In this document: piece by piece, positions 1 through 6,156 of the stretch
How the letters are laid out: each line of letters begins with the position of its first letter
Numbering within the stretch: the stretch's first letter is position 1
Source of the DNA: Sulfurospirillum sp.
GTDB taxonomy: Bacteria; Campylobacterota; Campylobacteria; Campylobacterales; QNZT01
DNA length: 8,141 nt
Direction: 5' to 3'
NCBI GenBank assembly: GCA_003978455.1
Contig: QNZT01000076.1
Location: 1-8,141, forward strand
Notes under the pieces: generated by a model
Databases searched by the model: none
Seen by the model: only the letters and a program-made list of their open reading frames with translations
What the model was told of the DNA's origin: nothing
Position numbers and translations under genes: made by a program

Positions 1-1340
1 TTTTTGCGAAACTTCGCGGCACTCAGCGCATGTGCGATAGAACCGCTGATTGCAGCATCGAGCAGTGTGTAGCCCTGTGCCAGAAGGGACGCGATCAATC
101 CGCCAAGCACATCACCGCTGCCGCCTTTGCTCAGGACATTGCTGCCGAAAGGCTGGATGTAGATTTTGTTTTGGTGGGCGATAAGTGTATTGGCGCCTTT
201 GAGTACAAGTACGAGATCGGGGTATTTTGCACTAAATCGTTCTGCCCAGCCGAAACGGTCGGCTTGTATTTCATGAACAGCGACATCTCCGAAACCGGTG
301 ATTTTCAGCAGGGAAGAGAACTCTTTGGGGTGGGGTGTCAGTACAAGATTGCTCTTTTTGCGCAATACCTCTTTGAGAATATCGAGATAAAAGAGATCCG
401 CATCGATCAGTACCGGAAGTGCATGATCGATCAGAAAGCGGGAGAGATAACGGTTGTCAAACTGGTTTCCGAGTCCCATACCGATGCAGATCGCCGTGAC
501 ATTGTCTGTCAGTGTTGTGGAACTCATCAACTCATACGGCACCGTGTATGGTTCGTTTTCGACCACGGTAACCAGCCCCGCTCCAAATGCATACGCCGCT
601 TCAGCAGCGATGATTCCCGCGCCCGCTTTTTTCCCTGCGATGACATTGAGGTGTCCGAAGTTGCCTTTGTGGCAGTTTTTGTTTGCTCTGAGCGGAAGTT
701 TCAGATCCTCTATCTCCAGCAGATAGGTATCGGTCCGATCTTCATACAGCAGGTGGCTGACGCCGAGGTCTGCACAGAGGATATCACCGACATAATCTTT
801 TGCGATATCGGAGTAGAGTGCTCTTTTGTGTGCGCCCATCGTAACGGTGACATCTGCAAAAAAAGCACTGTTTTGTACATTGCCGTAGAGGTCGATACCG
901 GTGGGAATATCACAGGCGATTTTGTAGCTTTCAAAACTGTTGAGTCTATCGACCAGCGTGATCGTCTCTTCGTTGAGCGGTTTGCCGAGTCCAGATCCAA
1001 ACAGGGCATCTACGACGACATCTGTTTCGATGGCTGTTTGGGTGATCTCCACACCGACACTTTCTGCGCGCTTCAGTTGCAGTTTTGCCATTTGCGATTT
1101 TGCACCGAAGGGAAGCATCAGGATGACACGTTCATAGTCCGCCTGAATCATCCGCGCCAGGGCGATGCCGTCCGCGCCGTTGTTTCCGGGACCTGAAACG
1201 ATTAGTATGCTCTGTGCGGTTTGCGGCAGGGCACTCTTCAGACCCAGTGCCGCGTGTTCCATCAGCAGATCTTCACTGAGATGGTAGTTGTTGTAGCATT
1301 TTTGATCGAGAGAGGAGACATCTTTGTATACGCATTTCAT
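1..1340 (-). CDS. nnr: Bifunctional NAD(P)H-hydrate epimerase / ADP-dependent NAD(P)H-hydrate dehydratase (3'-truncated by window edge)
   Basis: Repairs hydrated NADH and NADPH in the cytoplasm: the N-terminal half interconverts the R and S hydrates and the C-terminal half dehydrates the S form using ADP. Reading the minus strand from the ATG at 1340-1338 gives 446 open codons to the window edge. The epimerase (YjeF_N) part carries GPGNNGADG at residues 50-58, DALFGSGLG at 111-119 and CDIPTGID at 143-150. The dehydratase (ribokinase-like, CARKD) part starts near residue 220 with HKGNFGHLNVIAG, then GMGLG at 287-291, TPHPKEF at 335-341 and GGSGDVLGG at 406-414, whose Asp410 is the expected catalytic base. 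The family is usually about 460-500 residues, so only a short C-terminal piece is missing. No convincing Shine-Dalgarno precedes the ATG, but protein similarity begins right after it. It is divergent from the membrane-protein gene at 1401. Identification is firm. Confidence 0.95.
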   Translation of the reverse strand, partial: MKCVYKDVSSLDQKCYNNYHLSEDLLMEHAALGLKSALPQTAQSILIVSGPGNNGADGIALARMIQADYERVILMLPFGAKSQMAKLQLKRAESVGVEITQTAIETDVVVDALFGSGLGKPLNEETITLVDRLNSFESYKIACDIPTGIDLYGNVQNSAFFADVTVTMGAHKRALYSDIAKDYVGDILCADLGVSHLLYEDRTDTYLLEIEDLKLPLRANKNCHKGNFGHLNVIAGKKAGAGIIAAEAAYAFGAGLVTVVENEPYTVPYELMSSTTLTDNVTAICIGMGLGNQFDNRYLSRFLIDHALPVLIDADLFYLDILKEVLRKKSNLVLTPHPKEFSSLLKITGFGDVAVHEIQADRFGWAERFSAKYPDLVLVLKGANTLIAHQNKIYIQPFGSNVLSKGGSGDVLGGLIASLLAQGYTLLDAAISGSIAHALSAAKFRK

Positions 1341-1363
1341 AAGATTACTTTAACATAGCTTCT

Positions 1364-1393
1364 CTTATATGCGGGTCACAAAGTATGGTATAA
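1364..1393 (-). promoter_or_regulatory. Possible promoter for nnr
   Basis: On the minus strand TTATAC (1393-1388) and TATAAG (1369-1364) are separated by 18 bases, resembling -35 and -10 boxes, with transcription expected to begin some 17-20 bases before the nnr ATG. Each box departs from consensus, so this is a suggestion. The -35-like box lies directly on the -10 box of the opposite promoter, so the two could compete. Confidence 0.3.
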
Positions 1394-1394
1394 T
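1386..1394 (+). promoter_or_regulatory. Extended -10 promoter of the membrane-protein gene at 1401
   Basis: A perfect TATAAT at 1389-1394 is preceded by TG at 1386-1387 with one base between, the extended -10 arrangement. No recognisable -35 stands 17 bases upstream, which is usual for sigma70 promoters of Campylobacterota. Transcription would start about 7 bases after the box, at or within a base or two of the ATG at 1401, which leaves essentially no 5' leader. Confidence 0.6.
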
Positions 1395-1400
1395 GTTATT

Positions 1401-2450
1401 ATGAGATTATTATTGAAATTAATTGCATTTTTTGTATTGCTCTTTTCGCTTTTCATGATCCATGAACATTACCAACTGCATCAAAAGCAGAAGCTGGATG
1501 TTTTACAGCATATCGATCCTCTTCCGGAGACCCTGCGTCTGATCGATGAAGACAAATATGCCGAAGCATCGGAGTATCTCGGTTTCTTCATGAAGTATGA
1601 CTATATCAAGGAAAACCCGAAAGCGCAGAAGTTGTATGACGCGCTGGAGCAGAAGAGAAACTCTATGGCGTATCAGAGTGAAAAAGCTGTCGAAGGTGTT
1701 TTAAAAGGCAAAAGCGATGAGACTATCGGTCAGATTTCAGCAGGGATCAGCGACTTTTTCCTGCTTGGGGATCTGCGTGATCTCTCGATCGAGGGGTATC
1801 ACTATCTCAAAGGCGAGCACGTCGATAAAGTACTGGTAGGACTCTCGACAATCGGCGTCGTAGTAACGGGTGCAACGATGCTCAGTGCAGGCAGTACGGC
1901 AGGCGTCAAAGGGGGCGTCAGTGCACTCAAACTCATGCGAAAAAGCAAAAAAATGCCGCTGTGGCTGGAGAAATTTATCATCCGATCGGCAAAAGAGGTA
2001 AAGATCAGTAAAAACATAAAGTCGGTCAGAACTCTTTTGGAAGATGTTTATGACGTAACCAAAAACAGCGGGTTTAGCACGACGATGAAGTTGCTGAATA
2101 AAGCACCCAATATGAAAGCGTTTCGCAACTCAATAGGTTTTGCCAAGACATTTGGCAAAGAGAGTGGCGCACTTGTCAAGATACTCGGTGACGATGCACC
2201 CGTTTACTACCGCCTGCTGAAAGACAAAACCAGCAAAAAAGCGTTTCTCAAAGCAGCAACTTACGGTGAACCGGGTATCAAAAGATTGGCGAAGATGGGT
2301 GAAAAAGGATTTTTAAAAAGCATCAAGCCTGTGGTCAAAACATCCCGGCTGGCAAAAGTGTTTAACAAAAACATCGTACGTGCGTTATACAAGATTCCTG
2401 TGGCGGTCTATATCTTCACAGCGATGGTCAGCCTGGTGTTACTTACTTAA
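1401..2450 (+). CDS. Unrecognised membrane protein, three hydrophobic segments, basic C-terminal half
   Basis: I do not recognise this 349-residue protein. It has an N-terminal hydrophobic segment (about residues 3-20, behind Lys6), a polar helical stretch (21-140), a Gly/Ala/Val-rich hydrophobic region (about 142-166), a Lys/Arg-rich region (177-331) and a C-terminal hydrophobic segment (about 332-348). Positive-inside logic suggests N-in, residues 21-141 periplasmic and 167-331 cytoplasmic. The sequence GDLRDL at 123-128 followed by the glycine-rich segment resembles linker regions I have seen beside toxin domains and in unnamed proteobacterial membrane proteins, but that is only an impression. 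A loose internal repeat (FGKESGALVKILGDDA at 251-266 and YGEPGIKRLAKMGEKG at 288-303) suggests short helical repeats. The ATG at 1401 is the only possible start: an in-frame TAG lies at 1356-1358 with no ATG, GTG or TTG between, and the next Met (residue 19) would destroy the first hydrophobic segment. No Shine-Dalgarno is present. It stands alone between a divergent and a convergent neighbour, and its codon use does not look foreign. Confidence 0.85.
   Translation: MRLLLKLIAFFVLLFSLFMIHEHYQLHQKQKLDVLQHIDPLPETLRLIDEDKYAEASEYLGFFMKYDYIKENPKAQKLYDALEQKRNSMAYQSEKAVEGVLKGKSDETIGQISAGISDFFLLGDLRDLSIEGYHYLKGEHVDKVLVGLSTIGVVVTGATMLSAGSTAGVKGGVSALKLMRKSKKMPLWLEKFIIRSAKEVKISKNIKSVRTLLEDVYDVTKNSGFSTTMKLLNKAPNMKAFRNSIGFAKTFGKESGALVKILGDDAPVYYRLLKDKTSKKAFLKAATYGEPGIKRLAKMGEKGFLKSIKPVVKTSRLAKVFNKNIVRALYKIPVAVYIFTAMVSLVLLT
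2139..2159. repeat. Intragenic perfect inverted repeat (8-bp arms, 5-base loop)
   Basis: TTTGCCAA (2139-2146) and TTGGCAAA (2152-2159) are perfect reverse complements around GACAT. The repeat lies inside the membrane-protein gene, where it encodes part of the FAKTFGK stretch. No T-run follows on either strand, so it is not a standard terminator. It may be chance. Confidence 0.6.
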
Positions 2451-2485
2451 GGGTATCTCTGGGACTCTGCTCCAAAAGTGTTATC

Positions 2486-3994
2486 TTAATGCATACGGTA
2501 CTGGAGTGCTTCGAGCATATGGCTTTTTCGGATCACTTCACTCTCTTCGATATCGGCGATCGTACGGGCGACTTTCAGTGCTTTGTTGATCGCCCGCTGC
2601 GAGAGGTCAAATCTCGGTACCGCACTCTCCAGCAGGGTACGGCTTTCTTCATCGGTGATGCAGTACTTTTGAATCTCCCTGTCACTCAGTTTGCCGTTTA
2701 GTTCACTCTGCCCGCGCTCCTTTTGCCGTACAAATACCCGTTTTACAACGGCAAACATTTCAGCGGAGCTGACGGACGGTGCATCCTGCGGTGAGACTTC
2801 TCCCATCTGGATATAGAGGTCTATCCTGTCCAGAAGAGGGGAGGAGAGCCGTTTTTTGTACCGTGCGATCTCCACTTCACTGCATCGGCACTCTTTGGTC
2901 CGGCTGAGAAGGTTGCCGCAGGGGCAAGGGTTCATCGCCGCGATAAAGAGAAACTTTGTCTGGTAGCGGATTTTGGTATTGACCCTGGAGATCAGCAGAT
3001 GGTGGTCTTCCAGCGGTTCACGCAGGCTTTCGAGTATGGTTTTGGGAAAGTGTGGTATCTCGTCGAAAAAGAGTACACCGTTGTTGGCAAGGGATACTTC
3101 ACCGACTTTGGCGCTTCTGCTGCCGCCTCCGAACAGGCTTGCTTTGGTGGCAGTGTGGTGCGGACTTCTGAACTCTCTTTGCGGTGTGAAGTCCGGCTCT
3201 TTGCCTTCCAGTGCGTCGAGTTTTGCCTTTTCGAGGATCTCATCCAGACTCATCGGCGGCAGGATATAGGGGAGGCGTTTTGCGCTCATGCTTTTGCCGC
3301 AGCCGGGACTCCCTTCAAAAAGGATATTGTGCATTCCGCACGCAGCGATCAGGGAGGCGCGTTTGGCGCTCTCCTGTCCTTTGACTTCATGAAAGTCCAG
3401 CGGGAACTGCTCACTGAAGTAGTAGTTGGTTTTGCCAATGCTCAGGTGTGGGTATTGTAAAGTTTCCGAAGAGTGGACGGCGGTTTTTTCATGAGGTGTT
3501 GTGAAAAGGGTGATCGCCTCTTCGAGATTGCTGACAGGGTATATCTCCAGACCGGGGATTTTGGTGATCTTCTCCAGACTTTCATGAGGAATGATGATCT
3601 TTTTGAGAAGGTCCTCTTTGGCAAGTGAGAGGATGATCGCAAAGAGTGTGGAGGTATCTTTGAGCCTACCGTCAAGCCCCAGTTCGCCAAATGCCATAAA
3701 ATCTCTGAAATCGGCTTTTGTCTTCTGGAGTGCGATCAAAAGTGCGATGGGAAGGTCGAAGTGGCTTCCCTCTTTGCGCAGGTCGGAAGGGGAGAGATTG
3801 ACTGTCACTTTTTGGGGAGGAAATTTAAAGTCGATAGCGCTCAGTGCCGATTTGATGCGTTCTCTGGACTCCTGTATGGAAGTCTGTGCCAGCCCTACGA
3901 TGGCAAAACTCGGCAGTGCTCTGACGAAGGAGACTTCCACATCGACAACTTTTGCATCAAAGCCATCGAGTGTGGCACACTGGATCTGTTTCAT
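2486..3994 (-). CDS. comM: ComM/YifB-family Mg-chelatase-like AAA+ ATPase
   Basis: ComM in Vibrio and Haemophilus is a hexameric helicase that drives branch migration during natural transformation; most YifB homologues are untested, so the role here is inferred. The 502-residue protein matches the family's usual length of about 500. Residues 1-165 form the Lon-protease-like (ChlI) N-domain, including VGLAQTSIQESRERIKSA at 33-50 and the LSPSDLRKEGSHFDLPIAL stretch at 67-85. The AAA+ core has Walker A GSPGCGKS at 228-235, RSPHHT at 276-281, Walker B VLFFDE at 307-312 and SPLLDRIDL at 385-393. Four cysteines (357, 359, 369, 371), the first pair in MNPCPCG and the second in ECRCS, suggest a small metal site. 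The C-terminal Mg_chelatase_C domain (about 405-502) includes RFDLSQRAINKALKVARTIAD. It is the last gene of the tig operon, starting only 4 bases after the def stop with a poor Shine-Dalgarno, so coupled translation is likely. Confidence 0.95.
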   Translation of the reverse strand: MKQIQCATLDGFDAKVVDVEVSFVRALPSFAIVGLAQTSIQESRERIKSALSAIDFKFPPQKVTVNLSPSDLRKEGSHFDLPIALLIALQKTKADFRDFMAFGELGLDGRLKDTSTLFAIILSLAKEDLLKKIIIPHESLEKITKIPGLEIYPVSNLEEAITLFTTPHEKTAVHSSETLQYPHLSIGKTNYYFSEQFPLDFHEVKGQESAKRASLIAACGMHNILFEGSPGCGKSMSAKRLPYILPPMSLDEILEKAKLDALEGKEPDFTPQREFRSPHHTATKASLFGGGSRSAKVGEVSLANNGVLFFDEIPHFPKTILESLREPLEDHHLLISRVNTKIRYQTKFLFIAAMNPCPCGNLLSRTKECRCSEVEIARYKKRLSSPLLDRIDLYIQMGEVSPQDAPSVSSAEMFAVVKRVFVRQKERGQSELNGKLSDREIQKYCITDEESRTLLESAVPRFDLSQRAINKALKVARTIADIEESEVIRKSHMLEALQYRMH

Positions 3995-3998
3995 GAAG

Positions 3999-4514
3999 CT
4001 ATTTTTTGCCTTTTAGCTTCTTCTTCCACTCTTTTTCAAACTTTTTTCTCTTCAAAAAGGAGAGCTTTTCGATAAAAAGTTCCCCTTTGAGATGGTCGCA
4101 CTCATGCTGAAATGCGATTGCCATCAAGCCGTCATACTCCCGGATGATCTCATTGCCGTTTCTATCCATAAAAGAGACTTTGATACGTTCCGCGCGCTGG
4201 ACATCTTCGTAATACTCAGGCACGCTCAGGCACCCCTCTGTATAGACTGTGCTACCGTCCATCTCGAGAATTTTGGGATTGATGACTTCCAGAAGGTCTT
4301 CTTTGACCTGCTTATCCTCTTCATTGGGAAGATTGATGATAAGTGCATTGAGAGGCTCTGCGATTTGGATAGCCGCCAGACCGATACCGTTTTTGGCGAT
4401 CATGGTCTCATACATATCATCCAAAAGCCTGTGCAGTGTTTCGTCAAACTGTGTGACATCCCGTGACTTCTGTTTTAAGATTTTGTTGGGATAGGTGATG
4501 ATTTCCCGGATCAT
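3999..4514 (-). CDS. def: Peptide deformylase
   Basis: Removes the formyl group from the N-terminal Met of nascent proteins at the ribosome, the step before methionine aminopeptidase. The 171-residue protein is of normal length and has all three family motifs: GIGLAAIQ at 43-50, EGCLSVP at 93-99 with metal ligand Cys95, and HECDHLKG at 137-144 with ligands His137 and His141 and catalytic Glu138. This supports an active metalloenzyme. The last 17 residues are strikingly lysine-rich and could help contact rRNA, which is my inference. The ATG at 4514 is preceded by two AGGAGT copies, the nearer about 5 bases away, a strong initiation site. It lies 14 bases after the GGDEF gene and 4 bases before comM in the tig operon. 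Confidence 0.98.
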   Translation of the reverse strand: MIREIITYPNKILKQKSRDVTQFDETLHRLLDDMYETMIAKNGIGLAAIQIAEPLNALIINLPNEEDKQVKEDLLEVINPKILEMDGSTVYTEGCLSVPEYYEDVQRAERIKVSFMDRNGNEIIREYDGLMAIAFQHECDHLKGELFIEKLSFLKRKKFEKEWKKKLKGKK

Positions 4515-4531
4515 AATACTCCTGACTCCTA
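4515..4531 (-). promoter_or_regulatory. Strong tandem Shine-Dalgarno of def
   Basis: In the 14-base gap before def, running into the stop of the previous gene, AGGAGT occurs twice on the minus strand. The nearer copy has its AGGAG about 5 bases from the ATG. This fixes the def start at 4514 and suggests high translation, in contrast with comM just downstream. Confidence 0.7.
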
Positions 4532-5527
4532 AGACAACTGGCTGATCAGAGATGAGAGAAGTTGATCTCTTGTATGATTTACAGCGATCTTTGCAAGTGC
4601 ATACTCCAGTGTGATTTCGAGCTGCTGTGAGTCGACGATATAGTTTGTATTTTGCATCAGGTTGTCGATACTCTCTATCACTCTTTCTGCCTGTTCGGCA
4701 TTTGTATGTCTCAAAACGATGACAAAGATATCGTTACCAAGATGTGCTACGATATCACTGCGTCTGGAGCGCTTCAGGATCATCGAGGCAATATTTTTGA
4801 TGACCATATCCTTGTCCTTCTGTGACTTGATGGTCGCCAGAGTACTTTGGCGGATTTTAAATGCTACCAGACTGCTTTCATGACCAAAAGAGGCGATATT
4901 CTTCTTTTCCGCTTCAATGGTTTTCAAAAGAAAGTTTTTATTGTAGACGTGATATTTCGGGTCGAAGATAGAGTTTGCATGAAATGCTTTTATCTTTTCG
5001 GCAATTTTGGTATAGTGGTCTTTGATCGTTTTTTGTTGTGTCTCCAGCGATCTGACAGCTTCATCAAGCTGCTCTTCATATGTCACCAATGCTACTTGTC
5101 CTGAGCCGTTTGCAAGTTCACCGAGTTTACTTTTTGTCAATGTTTTTAGTTTGTTGATTTTATTGTACATGACAGAGACACTTTCCATAATGACTTTAAT
5201 CTGTTTGAAACTCTCTTTGATGTCATTTTCAACGTGTGCGACATAGACATTTTTTTCGAGTGTCTCCGCTGAAAGTACTTTCTGTATGGTCTGTTTCTGT
5301 TTCAGCGGCTTTTCATCGAGCATCTTTTCAAAATATATGGCATAATTTTCAGGAGTAGCGGGAACACCCGCTTTTGAAATCTTCTCCACTACCTGTCTGG
5401 AAAAGGCGGCAAGTTGTTTGATTGTCTCATCATCTTGTGTATGCTCAGCCGTTTGCGTATTTTTCGCATGGGTATCTATTGGTGCCTTTTTCACAACTAC
5501 ATCGCCTCCCTCATTTATACAATACAC
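4529..5527 (-). CDS. Degenerate GGDEF-domain protein, probable c-di-GMP/GTP-binding effector
   Basis: This 332-residue soluble protein has no signal peptide or membrane segment. Residues about 35-75 contain VPATPENYAIYFEKML, an N-terminal motif common in diguanylate cyclases, followed by a helical, probably coiled-coil region (about 95-185) that would support dimerisation. The GGDEF domain (about 187-332) begins with FDPKYHVYNKNFL, matching the usual DxLTGLxNRxxL strand and helix but without its conserved Leu-Thr-Gly. The catalytic signature reads GNDIF at 264-268: the second Gly is Asn and the catalytic Glu is Ile, so cyclase activity is unlikely. An RxxD motif (RRSD, 255-258) stands exactly five residues ahead, the position of the c-di-GMP inhibitory site, so ligand binding may survive. 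The gene sits between clpP and def, so it is co-transcribed with the proteostasis genes. The first start is GTG at 5527; an alternative GTG lies at 5494. Confidence 0.88.
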   Translation of the reverse strand: MYCINEGGDVVVKKAPIDTHAKNTQTAEHTQDDETIKQLAAFSRQVVEKISKAGVPATPENYAIYFEKMLDEKPLKQKQTIQKVLSAETLEKNVYVAHVENDIKESFKQIKVIMESVSVMYNKINKLKTLTKSKLGELANGSGQVALVTYEEQLDEAVRSLETQQKTIKDHYTKIAEKIKAFHANSIFDPKYHVYNKNFLLKTIEAEKKNIASFGHESSLVAFKIRQSTLATIKSQKDKDMVIKNIASMILKRSRRSDIVAHLGNDIFVIVLRHTNAEQAERVIESIDNLMQNTNYIVDSQQLEITLEYALAKIAVNHTRDQLLSSLISQLS

Positions 5528-5539
5528 CTGAATGCTCCT
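5492..5539 (-). promoter_or_regulatory. Two competing GTG starts with separate Shine-Dalgarno sites for the GGDEF gene
   Basis: AGGAG (5539-5535) stands 7 bases before GTG at 5527-5525. Inside the reading frame, GAGGGAGG (5512-5505) stands 10 bases before a second in-frame GTG at 5494-5492 (residue 12). The first has the better spacing and I use it; the second would shorten the protein by 11 residues of no obvious function. Confidence 0.5.
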
Positions 5540-5542
5540 GAT

Positions 5543-6130
5543 CTATTTAAAACTTTTTTCCAGTACTTTGTCGATCAGTCCATACTCTTTTGCTTCTTTC
5601 GCACTCATGAAAAAATCTCTTTCTGTATCTGCTTCAAGTTTGTCCAGCGGCTGTCCTGTCTGCTCTGAAAGGATCTGATTGAGTTCGTTTTTCATGCGCA
5701 AAATCTCTTTTGCCTGGATCTGGATATCGGTCGCCTGACCCTGCGCTCCGCCGAGTGGCTGGTGAATCATCACTCTTGCGTGCGGAAGTGCATAACGTTT
5801 TCCTTTTGCCCCGGAAGAGAGCAGAAAAGCACCCATGGAAGCTGCCTGACCGATACAGATGGTGCAGACATCCGGCTTGATATAGTTCATCGTATCATAC
5901 ATACTCATACCGCTGGTGATGACCCCGCCCGGAGAGTTGATATACAAAAAGATATCTTTATCGGGATCTTCCGCTTCGAGGAAGAGGAGCTGTGCAACAA
6001 CAGTAGAGGCTACGGCATCGTTTACTTCACCGCTTAGCATGATGATTCTGTCTTTTAAAAGCCGGGAGAAGATATCGTAACTTCTCTCTCCGCGACCCGT
6101 CTTTTCAACTACTATCGGTACATAACTCAT
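5543..6130 (-). CDS. clpP: ATP-dependent Clp protease proteolytic subunit
   Basis: Forms the tetradecameric barrel that degrades proteins fed by ClpX or ClpA; neither partner is in this window. The 195-residue length is typical. The catalytic triad is visible as Ser98 in GQAASMGA (94-101), His123 in MIHQPLGG (121-128) and Asp172 in DTERDFF (168-174). The oxyanion segment NSPGG is at 65-69, and the N-terminal axial-loop region (MSYVPIVVEKTGRGERSYDI) is conserved. There is no long propeptide. AGGA stands 7 bases before the ATG at 6130. The gene follows tig by 26 bases and precedes the GGDEF gene by 15, within one operon. Confidence 0.98.
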   Translation of the reverse strand: MSYVPIVVEKTGRGERSYDIFSRLLKDRIIMLSGEVNDAVASTVVAQLLFLEAEDPDKDIFLYINSPGGVITSGMSMYDTMNYIKPDVCTICIGQAASMGAFLLSSGAKGKRYALPHARVMIHQPLGGAQGQATDIQIQAKEILRMKNELNQILSEQTGQPLDKLEADTERDFFMSAKEAKEYGLIDKVLEKSFK

Positions 6131-6156
6131 ATTTTTTTCCTATTCTTTGATTTGGT

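Noticed and set aside
1..17. Short stem GCGAA/TTCGC beside a T-run at the left edge, terminator-like
   Set aside because: The T-run is on the wrong side for the plus strand and reads as A on the minus strand; it lies inside the nnr coding sequence.
30..1196. 388-codon open frame on the plus strand opposite nnr
   Set aside because: The minus strand encodes nnr with all motifs in place; the plus-strand translation is Cys- and Phe-rich without recognisable domains, which is typical of an antisense shadow.
2992..3460. Several overlapping 80-150 codon frames on both strands within comM
   Set aside because: All lie within the Walker A/B core of comM and have no independent start signals or domain features.
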